A stretch of 51,946 nt of DNA from Guillardia theta CCMP2712 (Eukaryota; Cryptophyceae; Pyrenomonadales; Geminigeraceae). Below, one piece after another: positions 11,462 through 21,799 of this stretch (position 1 is the stretch's first letter; every line of letters starts with the position of its first letter). The stretch spans positions 58,989-110,934 of the forward strand of contig NW_005434568.1 in NCBI RefSeq assembly GCF_000315625.1, read 5' to 3'. The position numbers were made by a program, and so were the translations under genes. The notes below the pieces were generated by a model that was given only the letters and a program-made list of their open reading frames with translations, made no database searches and was not told where the DNA came from.

Positions 11462-12833
11462 CACAACTAAGTCAATGTCATCGAGAATCTTTAGATTTCA
11501 CAAAGTATAGTATACTGCATGCGAACAATTCTACTTTCAGCTCTCAAGTCCGCATCAATCAACAAAGATGGATGTCAACGACTTTACTGGACGGACATGC
11601 AGTACGAGGGTATATGAATAACGGAAATACGACCGATGCTGTGCACCAGAAACCCTGGGCACCTGCTTTCCAGCTCCACAAGAGAAGAGACATTGCAAAC
11701 GACATTCGAAAGCCATTCAACACAGATCTTTGTTCTCGTCTCTGATTCTCTCGCTCTTTCCTAGAAAGGCGTTGGCGGATTGAGAAAGGATTCTCCAGAA
11801 CGACAGATGGAAGATACCAAGCCAGCTTTCCTCCGGGTAACTCATAGATAGGTTTTGTTGCAAACCTGGGCAATCATGCAAGAAATAACAGCGATGGGGC
11901 TGAAGGACACATTCGAACAGATCTCTTATATTTTAAGTCCCTTGTAGAGACCTGAAACAAGCTGCTTTGACACGCGTTCACTGTGGTCGAGTCATCAATT
12001 GACGGAGAACTGATAGGCAGATTGTGTGAAGTTGCGGGGTTATATGGGACAGCAACGAAAACAAATCGGCTACAGGTATCCCAGACTCTCTTGTTTGTTT
12101 TGATCTTGGTCGAAAAGATACAAACTAATGTGGGACTTGTTCCACAACGTAGCAAGGTGCACAGATTTGTTTATGTATCAGCAGTAGCAAGATAACGTAT
12201 GAGGGGACTGATGTGAGAGAGATGGTGAGGTAACGGGCAGCGCAAGTGGCCGCTCCTGCCCAGGCTTAAATAGTGTCGTAAATGATTTTGGTAATGTACG
12301 GTCAAGCCTCATGCTCGTAGTACTATACCTGTTGTATGTACTGAGTTTACGACTAGCCCCCAGGTCCATCGTACAGGATGCACCCTGCCACGTTGGGCAT
12401 GGTATGCACACAGTCGGTATGTGAGGTATTTCATATAAAACTTCATATTGCCCTTATAGTTTTCGCTATTTCGAAATGATGCTGTTCCATCGTTACAAGT
12501 GCAACGATGTCATGGGTACAACATCACAAACTTCATTAAACCAAGATTTACAAAGAACCTTGTCTGATTCCCTCCTCTTTCTTTTAGTCCATCACTCCAA
12601 GGTCTCATGGAAGTTTAAAAAATCCTACCTTCTCAACTTCCCTCGCTTCGAACAAGAGCACTTGCTCACAACCTTCCAAACAGTAGCAGCAAAGGTCGTT
12701 GTAATCATGAATCGCTTCAACATCGCGGAAAGGCCGACAGGGGCCGGTGACGAGCGAGGGGAAAGCTAGTAAGGCTTGTAGACAGAGGTTGGTGTCTCGT
12801 TCTTGAAGCTCCTCCAGCAGACAGCAGTTACAC
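11462..12833. other. No gene recognised
   Basis: Mixed-composition sequence with only short frames that match nothing I know. It lies within the proposed inverted segment. A TATA-like stretch occurs near 12434. Confidence 0.4.
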
Positions 12834-13412
12834 TCAAATACACAGATCAGCCTCCACCAGAGAAAGATCCCTTTGAGCCCACGCCCTCCGCCTCCTCCGC
12901 TGACGCGGTGCCACGTCCGTACATGTCCTTAGCCCGTTGATGCAGCGATGGCACGGCCTCCCTTCCTCGCACTTCTGCTTCTTCCGCTTGCACGCCAAGC
13001 AAGCTTGTTTGGTGTAGTTCCTCCTTGTCTTGTCCTCGGCCAGCACAAGCTCTTGCGGTCGGACCACCGCGCCTGGCTGAGCAGCCGCGATGGCTGGGGA
13101 GGCTGGTGCGTCGTCGACCTCCGGTAGCTCCCGAGCAGCTGCCGCTACTGCCATGTCCTGCATCGCTGGCGAAGCTGCCAGGCAGTGTTGGTCGTCAAGA
13201 TCGACGTCGAGCTCGGCGAAGTCGATGAAGGAGAGGAGGTCCTCGGCCCGTACGACCATGTGGGAGATGGCGTCCTCGAGGGGGGAGCACCAGGAGCCAT
13301 GGAGGCTGCTGATACTGCTGCTACTGCTACTGCTACTGCTGATGCTGATGAGATCACTAGTGGTGGTGGTGGTTGTGTTGTTATCATTGGTGGTCGTGTA
13401 ATGGCTTAGCAT
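12834..13412 (-). CDS. Zn(II)2Cys6 binuclear-cluster protein, copy 2
   Basis: A single-exon frame of 192 residues from an ATG at 13412. Residues from SSLHGSW to RRRRRAWA match copy 1 (10090) with only two differences, D to E and A to V. The six cluster cysteines are at 138, 141, 148, 154, 157 and 164. The N-terminus differs completely: a Thr/Ser-rich leader including ten or more consecutive Ser codons, from local CAG-related expansion. The C-terminus also differs (QRDLSLVEADLCI). Likely the same DNA-binding role as copy 1. Identical cores with unrelated ends indicate a recent copying of the core into a new context or rapid loss of flanking similarity. Confidence 0.75.
   Translation of the reverse strand: MLSHYTTTNDNNTTTTTTSDLISISSSSSSSSSISSLHGSWCSPLEDAISHMVVRAEDLLSFIDFAELDVDLDDQHCLAASPAMQDMAVAAAARELPEVDDAPASPAIAAAQPGAVVRPQELVLAEDKTRRNYTKQACLACKRKKQKCEEGRPCHRCINGLRTCTDVAPRQRRRRRAWAQRDLSLVEADLCI
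12875..13311 (-). repeat. 437-base inverted-duplicate cassette, right arm
   Basis: Reverse-complement partner of 10137-10573; about 2.3 kb separates the two arms. See the left arm for boundaries and differences. Confidence 0.9.
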
Positions 13413-13589
13413 GCTCGATCTCCCCGCACAGAATTTTTGCGCAGGCCTTTACTTCCGCCGCCGCCAGCACCCACCCCCTGATCTCCCATCATTCTCCTAT
13501 CCAAGGACCCCTCGATGTTCGGAGTTTTCGAGGTGCACTCGTCCATTGCATCCGAAAAAAACCTTCAAGGCTTGTTACTCACGACTAGT

Positions 13590-14335
13590 ATCATGGTATA
13601 TCCCCGCGACCACCGCACACCCCACTGTTAAAGCTCCCCCTGACGGGTACTCGCAGCTCTCACGCCGGCCATGCCGTTCACAAGGCCATATGCAGGCTCT
13701 AGCAAAATTGGTCTTTTTTTTCTCCTTGGGAAGGGGTTCATATATACACTTCCATTCAGCTACCCCGGTTTTTGCTCTATTACTGGGGGGTAGTGAGACA
13801 GGGATAAAGTAGGGTGGGGTGATTTGAATTATACTGGCGTGGTACCCTGTCCCCCGCCTTACTTTTTGAAGCACTTCATTTTAATTGTTTAGTCAGCGCT
13901 TCAATCGTACACATCTATGTACGGATGAAGTGCCTCTGGTACAGTCTGTACTATTCTTTTAAAGTGGTTTCGACAGGCGTCTCGAATAAGCCTCCACCCT
14001 AGTGACTTCCTTTGTCTGGAGGGGTAGAGGACCGAAAGATTCTCTCATACCCGTGCATTTCACTGTATCACGGTACGTGGGGGTGCTAATGGAAAAGAAG
14101 GCATTTCGATTGCCGTTTGAGCTCACCACGCCAATACCCCCGGTTCCCCTTCATCACCTTTACGAAAGGCGGGGTGGGTAGCTAGCAAAGAATACAAAAC
14201 TACCCTTTGATTCAAGAGTTTGAAATTGGGAAATAGGGGGTAGGGTGCTATCTCCACTCTCCTCTCCCCAAATCCCCCCTCCCTGGGCAAGCAAGAGATG
14301 GCTGCTTGATCCTTCACCCGCATGCAACGACAAGT
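13590..14335. other. Class A tract upstream of Zn-cluster copy 2
   Basis: Contains TACTGGGGGGTAGTGAG, AAGTAGGGTGGGGTG, GGTACCCTGTCCCC, GGGGTAGAGGACCG, GGGGTGGGTAGCTAG and GGGGGTAGGGTGCTA. It begins about 180 bases upstream of the copy 2 start. Confidence 0.5.
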
Positions 14336-16215
14336 CATCATGGTGAGAGGCTTCGAATCTATTGCTGCTTGAATGTGGATGAGAATTTAATCGTCTAATG
14401 TATCCATGTAGATAGACTAAGACCTTTTCTTAGTCTCTGACTTTGAAAGAAAGTTTTGAATTCCGCTTCTCTTACATGACTGCATGACAGAGAAAGCTGT
14501 CTAGGAATGAAGATGTCTTTAGAATACATTGAAAAAGATGAATACACCTTTTCTGCTCTCTTATTCGTTGTTTCAAGCATGAGAGCCGTATGTATGAGGA
14601 TTCAGAGAGGAAGTATGGTTTACAATGCTGCACCATCAGTTTGCAAATGAGGTGCTTTCATGCACTCCAATCTTGCAAATATGCTAGAAAAATTCAAGTA
14701 ATTGCAGTTCAGATCCTCAAAAGCAACATCTTCACATTATTTCTGCTTGAGCATGCATTCAAGATGCTCAAGGATCAACATGCTCCACGTAGCTGTGGCG
14801 ACATGGAAAGTCTGTTTCAACCACAGGATGAGAATCCTACAGCAATCAATGTGGCTTACTAGAGCTACAAGCATACATTGTGCATAATTAGGTTTATTTG
14901 CAACTTTTTGATGTATCTCTGCTATGCAGGCACAACGAAGAAACCAATGTGAGGCTTATTGTGCTGACCATTGAACATGTATTTGATGCTACTTGCGGTT
15001 GTCATTGTAATGAGATTATTGCAAAGAATGATACCTCATGAATGTATAAAGATTTCTGCAATCAGATCACTACCACTTTTGATGTCGATCCCAAGCTTAC
15101 AGTGAGTCGGAATGGTCTACAGGGGAAGCGATGTTTTCATCATCATTCAACCCCTGCATGCATTCTGCATTTATGTGAAATGAAAGAAGATACAGAAATG
15201 CTCTTTAGCATGGCCTCGAATGCAAGACTGAGATCACTTTATTTCACAATAGAACAAATAATACATGTGTGCATACTGTGTTGACGGTTCAAATGTCCGA
15301 CATCACAGCTAGATGAACGCTCAAAACTAATCCCACGCATCAAGAAATCAACACACTCTGCAAATCTGAGAAGTGGAGACTCTCGACGGTGTTCAAGGCT
15401 TAAGACGTCTTGATTGCCTCTGGCGGCATCAGTGTTTACATGCAATCAAACATCCTAACTGCAGTAGGCGAAATGCATGCAGAAATCTTGTGAAACAATC
15501 TATGCAATGCTTGATGTCTAATATAACAAGTGAGCTTGACTAATTACGTGGATCTGCAAAATGATGCAATCTCCATCAAACAAATCTTCAAGGCATCGCA
15601 TGTGGAAAATATGCAATTCAAAAATCATTCATCACAGGGAAGTATCTTATGATTATTCTGCCATAAGGTTGGTGTCAAGTCAAAATGACAAGCGATCTCC
15701 TACACTGGATTCAAACCTCATGTTTTCATCATCTTGTTCTTCATAATAACCTTTTGAACCATGGATCTCACAACGCCATTGCTGCACACTGTGTTGTCAC
15801 CGAACGCATCACCACGAACCTAGCGGTCTCAGGTCTCAAACTGTGCTGACTAGAGAGCTTCAAACCTAACAAAGCCTTGCATGCTGAGATCTGATGCTGG
15901 CTACAGCAGCGGATGGTCTTACAGCGGCATCGTTGGAGGAGCAGCTTTGGTGCTACGTGCCGGCGTGTAGGGGAGACATGAGTCGGGCGTGTACGATGTT
16001 GAAAACATTTCAACCCTCTGAAATGAAAGTTAAAATACATGTAAAGGCCTAGCAGAAATGATAACTAAACTGCACTGGTACTCTTTGGAGGTATCTCTTG
16101 CTGCCGTTGAAAACTTGTTTGAATTCACACGCCACCCCAAAAAAAACTTTCTCGAAAAGAAGAGTGGAAATTAACGAAAGGGCTAAAAGTGAACGGCATG
16201 CAGTCATGCCCTACT
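14336..16215. other. AT-richer region with no recognised gene
   Basis: Lower GC than its neighbours, with many GCATGC/TGCATG words and frames no longer than about 90 codons that match nothing I know. It could hold non-coding RNA or decayed genes; I cannot support either. Confidence 0.35.
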
Positions 16216-16218
16216 TTA

Positions 16219-16398
16219 CTCAAAGTTAAGTTGAAAATCAGTACGACCACTAGTCACTCTTGCGGCTATCTCCGAGGCTCCGGCTGGCGGCGGGCCGGCC
16301 AATGCTAGCCGGTCGCTGCCCGAGGCAGACGTGACACCAGGCTGCGTGACTCTCTCGCTTCCCGGTAGTGTTTGCTCAAAGTTAAGTTAAAAATCAGT
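16219..16398 (+). repeat. Two copies of a class B edge motif
   Basis: CTCAAAGTTAAGTT followed by GAAAATCAGT at 16219-16242, and CTCAAAGTTAAGTT followed by AAAAATCAGT at 16375-16398, in direct orientation. A third copy is at 30394-30417, beside another class B tract. Confidence 0.75.
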
Positions 16399-17310
16399 TT
16401 CCGAGCCTTCACTGTCAGTTATAAAAACATTTTAAACATTACTGTTCAAGGCTTCTCGATACTATGATAACCCGGGCGTTGACCGACTCGGACCGGGCGC
16501 CCCGGCGGCTGCGGGCCGCGCCGAGTCAGGCTGAGTGTCAGTGGTCACTTGTGACTCTGTGACGTCACGGCACGGTAGCCTAGTACTCACTCGGAGCGCG
16601 GCGCGGTGTGACTACCGTACCGTACCGGGCCGCCGCCGTAGCCGGGCTGGGCTCCGCCGCTGTGCCGCGCAGTGACCGTGCCCCTGGCACCGGGTGCCCG
16701 CCGCGATGATCGGAGCCTCACTTGAAACTTCCGACCGGCGGTTCCCGGAGTCCGGAACCGTGTCGAGCCTGACTCAGTCCGAAGCCTAGGCCCGGCGGCC
16801 GGCGGGGCCCGTCACAGTGATTCATTGAACTCCGACCGTACCGTACCTCCAAGGAAAGCCCGGCGTCCGAGTGACCGGTCAACGATGGCTGGGCTCAACG
16901 CGGCTGCCAGCGCGGCTGCCACAGGCTCCGACTTCCGTACGGCTCAGTCATGAGAGCCGGGCTCCCGGAGTCCCGTACTTTCACGGTACGCACGGTTAGC
17001 CGGGGCCTACCTAGTAGCCTCCCGGGTGGCAGGCGCGGCCCTCGGGCCGACAGGCCGGGCTGGGCCGGCCCTCACTGGGTGACCCGGTACGGTAGTACTG
17101 CGGCAGTAGCCTGGGTGGCCGCTGACTCTGTGAGGCGGCCCTCGGGCCGCCCCCCCGGCGGGGGCACGGCCAAGCCCCTCTGGCAGCCTGGCAGGGCCTG
17201 CCAGCCGCTGGCTCAGACTCCGGGAGCCCCCGTCACGGTCCGAGACCGTCCGATCACTGGCACCCGGCTGTCGGCCACACTCAGGGTGACCCCCTGAGTC
17301 TGCTAGATCA
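16250..17310. other. Long class B tract
   Basis: About 1 kb of GC-rich sequence made of CCGG, GGCC, CGGTAC, GTAGTAC, GACTC and CACTGAG words, with few AA, TT or AT steps except in short AACTTG/TTGAAC words. The 115-codon frame at 16950-17297 runs through this composition and resembles no family. Confidence 0.55.
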
Positions 17311-17546
17311 GCGTGACGTGGCATACAACAACACTCAAAGAGCACTGAAAGACTCTCACCGACCCTTCTACTTGAACTAGTAGCTAAAGAGGCTGACCCT
17401 CAAATATTACTAATAGATTGAGTCCTTCAGTCCATCATACTATTTTCTAGGCTACACGTCGATCCATCCGAAGATCTCCGTTGGACTCTCAGTGGATGAT
17501 GTGGTCCGTGCCAACTTCGACGTACGGCCCGGCTCTGGGTAGTTCA

Positions 17547-17775
17547 CTGACTTGTAGGTCATTGACTTGTAGGTCATTAACATGACTTGTAGGTTGACTT
17601 GACTTGTAGGTGATTGACTTGTAGGTGATTGACTTGTAGGTGATTGACGTGTAGGTGATTGACTTGTAGGTGATTGACTTGTAGGTGATTGACTTGTAGG
17701 TGATTGACTTGTAGGTGATTGACTTGTAGGTGATTGACTTGTAGGTGATTGACTTGTAGGTGATTGACTTGTAGT
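17547..17775 (+). repeat. 15-base minisatellite (unit TGATTGACTTGTAGG)
   Basis: More than ten near-perfect 15-base units from about 17611 to 17775 (one has ACGTG for ACTTG), preceded by irregular units from 17547. On the minus strand they stay open and read YKSIT repeated about eleven times. An ATG on the minus strand at 17787 could start a frame MEKNYKSIT through the array. Confidence 0.92.
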
Positions 17776-18097
17776 TTTTTTCCATGAGGCTGACAGTTTT
17801 GATCGAACAAGCCAAACTCACTGTCGTGAGTAACAATCGAGTGCTGATTGAGATCGCAGTATTCTGGTACAACTGCAGCATGTCTCTTACGGGCTCGGAG
17901 GGTATCAATACGTTTGTGGCAGGCCATCTGTTCACGGGGCCGAAGAACACACTGATTGAGTACAGCAAGCCGGTCTGTCGACAGCTGCGAGAGTTTGGGT
18001 TCGCAGGCAAGGAGCAATCCGTTTCAAAAGAGCTCGCAAACTCGATACACGAGATCTCGAAACCTTTACATAGCATGCAAGTATGCCGAGCACTATC

Positions 18098-18358
18098 GAC
18101 CTCGACCGGAATTTCCTGCAACTGGTCGTTGAGTACTTTGATGGTTTCAGCCTTGCTGGCCGTCAGGTCTGCCATCATTCTGTCATACCTCTCAATCTGT
18201 TTGGCCTTGAGCTCCCTGATGATTTTCTCCAGTCTCATGTGCTCCTGTATCTTTCGATCGAGCAGGAAAGTCAAGACCCTAGTATTCCTCTTATCGCCTG
18301 ATCCTCGTGCTTGTTCTGTGAAGAAGTTCTTAAGTTGGATGTAGTCGTTTTCGGGGAG
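18098..18358 (-). CDS. Possible coiled-coil exon, unknown gene
   Basis: The minus-strand frame reads LPENDYIQLKNFFTEQARG, then a charged helical stretch (LDRKIQEHMRLEKIIRELKA, KQIERYDRMMADLTASKAE) with the heptad look of a coiled coil. The only upstream start in frame is a non-ATG codon at 18412, so this is probably an internal exon or remnant. Downstream the frame continues without recognisable content into the minisatellite at 17775. An overlapping frame beginning MQVLAAASAVAF at 18522 is a doubtful alternative 5' end. I do not recognise the family. It lies within the proposed inverted segment. Confidence 0.35.
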
Positions 18359-18522
18359 CGTGCAGTACCGCCGAGTAGGCCATCTGCAGGAGCCAAGTCT
18401 GCAGCAACACAAGTCAAGTTAGCGCTGCATCGCAAGCATACTAGAGTGGTGGTAAGAGATCCCCCGCAAGGAGTTGGCCATGGCGAGAATGCTACTGCGC
18501 TAGCGGCTGCCAGCACTTGCAA

Positions 18523-19130
18523 GCCTGAGCCCCTCCTGTGAATCGGCGACGTGATGCTTGCTAGAACGATCGTGCGTAGGGTACAAGACTTGGTATGCTA
18601 CAGCACGGGTGCTGTCGGTGTTGTTGGTAGGATCGGAGGGTGGTAAGAGGACCCCTTTCTGCCCACTCACTCTCGAATCACGGGGGCCTCCAGACTGCAA
18701 ATTACGGGTGCCGCACGGGTACGGCGGAGCAGCTGGGGCCGCATATCACCTGTCAGTCCTCCTCTGACCCCATTCTGCTGATGAAGCGCATCGTTGTTTT
18801 CGGGTCTCTCTCGTTTTTCGAGTTTCACGGTCATTCGGTTGGCTGAGGACACTGCTGCTTTCTCAGTTTCGAATGCTCGAATACCAAGGCAGGTCAGGAT
18901 CCACAGTTTTAGATAGTTCTGTGAGTTTGTCTTGTCTGAACCAAGGTCCCATGGTCCAGATTCGTCATGCGCTATCTACAGCATGCTCCGATGCAGGTCG
19001 GTTGGGATGCACTGTGAATCCGTTGGCGATCCAATGCTTACAAAAAGAACGAGCGATCATCGTGATAGCTCAACGCGCGACAACCTGGCTGTGCCGTGAG
19101 CTCCCAATGTCGGCCCAGTTGGTAGAGGAT
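18523..19130. other. No gene recognised
   Basis: Short overlapping frames without recognisable domains. The last 30 bases form the right flank of the proposed inversion breakpoint. Confidence 0.35.
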
Positions 19131-19357
19131 GCACGTCTGCTTCTTCTGGCGGCATGATACACAAGCTTGCTTGGTGTGTTTGTTGTTTGTGGATCTGTGC
19201 ACGTTCAAAGTCGGCAGAGCTGCTGCTGTCCCTTCCTCCTCTGCCTCACACGCTGGTACCGACGTAGACTCGAACTCAGCGTGCTCGTCGTTGCTGCTCG
19301 GCTCCAGGTCTGCGAAGTCTATGAACGAGGCGAGGTCATGGGGCTCAACGACGATTT
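19131..19357 (-). pseudogene. 5' half of a Zn(II)2Cys6 gene (fragment B)
   Basis: The minus-strand frame has the conserved N-terminal motif (IVVEPHDLASFIDFADL), the acidic linker and KHTKQACVSCRQKKQTC: the first three cluster cysteines. It then runs into unrelated sequence, so the last three cysteines are missing. Nearly identical to 20678-20943 of the intact gene apart from about 40 bases missing from the linker and a K to T change. Its broken end meets fragment A (11375, plus strand) at the same base of the intact gene. Confidence 0.75.
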
Positions 19358-20542
19358 CAGAGATGATCAAGGGGGAGAGGAAGCCGGTGGCATTAGTTAT
19401 TTGTATATCACTTATCAGAAACAAATACAATGATGGTCATTTGTAGTGAATCATATTGCATTACATCATGCACATTGCATTACATCATGCGAGAATATGA
19501 TTGGTAGTCTACCATATCACAGAGTATCGTTATGACACATTATGCGAACAATTGTCATCGGTAGGCCATCGTAATTTCTGTGCTACTACTATATCAGACA
19601 TTTAGCCATGCTCAAGAGAACACAGTGCCTCGGTATTTGGAAACCATATCGTCTCGTGCTCGTACCGTCTTACCCTGGCAAATGCATGCGGAGGTATACA
19701 TCGCAAATCCGATGTACTTGACACACTTACCTGTGTAAGAGACTTTCTGGCAACGGGCTATCTGTTGATTTGGTCCTGACCTGTCTGCTGCATGTGGCGC
19801 CTGAGCATCACATCAAATGAAACGATTGATAGGACTCCATTTAAAGCCGGCCGCCAGTATTCTATGCAGATCGGATTATTCTTCATGAGATAATGGTCTG
19901 ACATGTCGATGATTGCGGTGCCAGCGTGACTGTGCGTGTTATACACACAACCTTCGAGAACAAGATAGATCACTAGAACAATCAAGAGTTGTGTTCATTA
20001 GTGAAGACAACCAAGCAGGGCAGACTACTGCTGCTCGCTAGGAAGTGAAGCTCTTTCATTGTCACGTGCCGTCTAGGTGTGCGGCTCATCTACCACAAAC
20101 CAGCCTTGTTGTGATGTAAATTCAAATTGTTTGATGTGTGCCTTCAGATACTGTTCATTCAAATATTAGTCGATTTTTCGGATACAGTGCCCATACCCCG
20201 TGAACAAAAAAATGTTCTTATTCCTTGCAGATGGAGTGCAGAAACCACTCTATTACCTTGCAGATCAGGTTGGTAAAATCAAAATCAAAGACATGTCATT
20301 GAAAGAAGAAGTTGTGGTCACGACATGCCATCGAGTCAATTTGATGTTTACAATGCTTCCTCTTGATTACAAAGTCCCTTCACACCTCAGCTTCGTGTTG
20401 ATCATCCACCGAGAGGCTTACAACAAGTGCATCCCTTGAAAAGTTGACCCGTATTCTTCTCTTCCCATACGTCATCGTCAACCCAGTGATCAGCAACAAA
20501 GCCTAACAATAGCGCTCTCTTTCTGCGAATTGCTGAAACCTG
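19358..20542. other. No gene recognised; small direct repeat
   Basis: Contains two copies of ATTGCATTACATCATGC at about 19455-19490. Short frames here match nothing I know. Confidence 0.4.
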
Positions 20543-21085
20543 TCAGCTCAAACTACTAGGTGCATGGTTCAAACCCTCAGCAGGATCGTCAAGCCTTCTC
20601 CTCTTCAAGCTCTCCGTGTCGTCGTCCGTGCACTTCCTGTGTGCATTGATGCAGCGATGGCATGGCCTCCCGTCCTCGCACTTCTGCTTCTTCTGGCGGC
20701 ATGATACACAAGCTTGCTTGGTGTGTTTGTTGTTCTTCACAAATCTGTACGCTTCAAACCAAGTGATGGCTGGGTCCAGAGTAGTCGCAACGAGGAGCGG
20801 CAGAGCTGCTGCTGTCCCTTCCTCCTCTGCCTCACACGCTGGTACCGACGTAGACTCGAACTCAGCGTGCTCGTCGTTGCTGCTCGGCTCCAGGTCTGCG
20901 AAGTCTATGAACGAGGCGAGGTCATGGGGCTCAACGACGATTTGAGAGATGGCGTCGTCGAGGGAGGAGGCGGAGAGGTTGGACTTGGGGTCGACAGAAG
21001 GTATGCAGTCACCAGGAGGGAGGAGGGTAGGGGAGGAGCAGATCAGGGAGGAGAGGACGCCGGTGACAGGGGGGGAGGCGAGCAT
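20543..21085 (-). CDS. Zn(II)2Cys6 binuclear-cluster protein, copy 3
   Basis: A single-exon frame of 180 residues from an ATG at 21085. Six cysteines (126, 129, 136, 142, 145, 152) have C-X2-C-X6-C-X5-C-X2-C-X6-C spacing (CVSCRQKKQKC, CHRCINAHRKC), followed by KRRR. Residues 41-65 repeat the conserved N-terminal motif SLDDAISQIVV, DLASFIDFADL seen in copies 1 and 2. The linker is divergent and acidic. Likely a nuclear DNA-binding regulator with an acidic/hydrophobic activation segment. It is the intact relative of both half-genes at 11375 and 19131. Its upstream region is a class A tract and then a long class B tract. Confidence 0.8.
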   Translation of the reverse strand: MLASPPVTGVLSSLICSSPTLLPPGDCIPSVDPKSNLSASSLDDAISQIVVEPHDLASFIDFADLEPSSNDEHAEFESTSVPACEAEEEGTAAALPLLVATTLDPAITWFEAYRFVKNNKHTKQACVSCRQKKQKCEDGRPCHRCINAHRKCTDDDTESLKRRRLDDPAEGLNHAPSSLS

Positions 21086-21114
21086 TGGAGGCTGCCGGCG
21101 GGGAGGAGGAATTC

Positions 21115-21690
21115 AGTGCAAAATATCCACACGTTTTTTACCCCGAACACCCTCACTCATTTACAGTACCCACCCTCGTGATACCCCTGATCACACTAGC
21201 AAACACAGTACCTTACTACCCCATTCCCGTTTTCGGGCGGAAGCTTCGCTTTCAAGACCGCATCGGTTGGTGTGAAAGGTGCCGTCGTGGTAGTAAAGTA
21301 CTTGATCCGATGGTAACATGACCTGATGACAGGGGTTGCTCTGTTCCATGTAGGGGTCCATATAAGCAAATCATAGGGGTCCGTAGGAGACATGACAGGG
21401 TCCATTATAATTGAATTTAGATGACCAGCGCTACCTGCTGACTGTCGACTCGTGAACGATAGACAGACCCCCGCATCTACCATGATTTCAAGGGGTCCTG
21501 GCCCAACATGTAGGCAAACTCAGCAGTCACGTTACTCTCGGCATCATGATGTACAACTGCGTAAGTTCCAGGCAAAATGCGGGGGTCCTATATATGAGGC
21601 TGGGACCCACCGGTATTTTTGAGGTAGCATAACGGGGTAGGAAGCCATAAAATGTCGGGAGGGTAGGCTGCACCGTTGAACATAAAGTCC
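21115..21690. other. Class A tract upstream of Zn-cluster copy 3
   Basis: Contains TACCCCGAACACCC, AGTACCCACCCTCG, CTTACTACCCCATTCCC and AACGGGGTAGGAAG words. It also has repeated TAGGGGTCC-type words (about 21350-21590: TAGGGGTCCATATA, ATAGGGGTCCGTAGG, AGGGGTCCTGG, GGGGGTCCTATATATG), a sub-texture not seen elsewhere in the window. Confidence 0.5.
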
Positions 21691-21799
21691 GAACTCAAGG
21701 ACAATCAAAACATCGGCTGCCGGAAATAGAATTTATTACACTGAAAAAAAAAACTTTCAGAAGCAATGACTGTTATCATCAAAGTTGAGTGATCCTTTG

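Noticed and set aside
14590-16040. Several frames of 60-90 codons
   Set aside because: AT-richer sequence with no splice-consistent joins and no recognisable domain; cannot be supported as genes.
16950-17345. Overlapping frames of about 110 codons on both strands
   Set aside because: High-GC class B composition suppresses stop codons; the peptides are Gly/Pro/Arg-rich and look like no family. The same applies to frames at 9154-9605, 22353-22786 and 41142-41460.
18271-18522. Frame starting MQVLAAASAVAF as a plastid-targeting leader
   Set aside because: The hydrophobic stretch is too short, and its frame does not join the coiled-coil frame by a convincing splice.
19095-19135. tRNA-like D-arm (GGCCCAGTTGGTAGAGG) at the right inversion breakpoint
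   Set aside because: It resembles a polymerase III A box, but no anticodon arm or T arm follows, so it is not a tRNA; a tRNA remnant at the breakpoint remains possible but unsupported.
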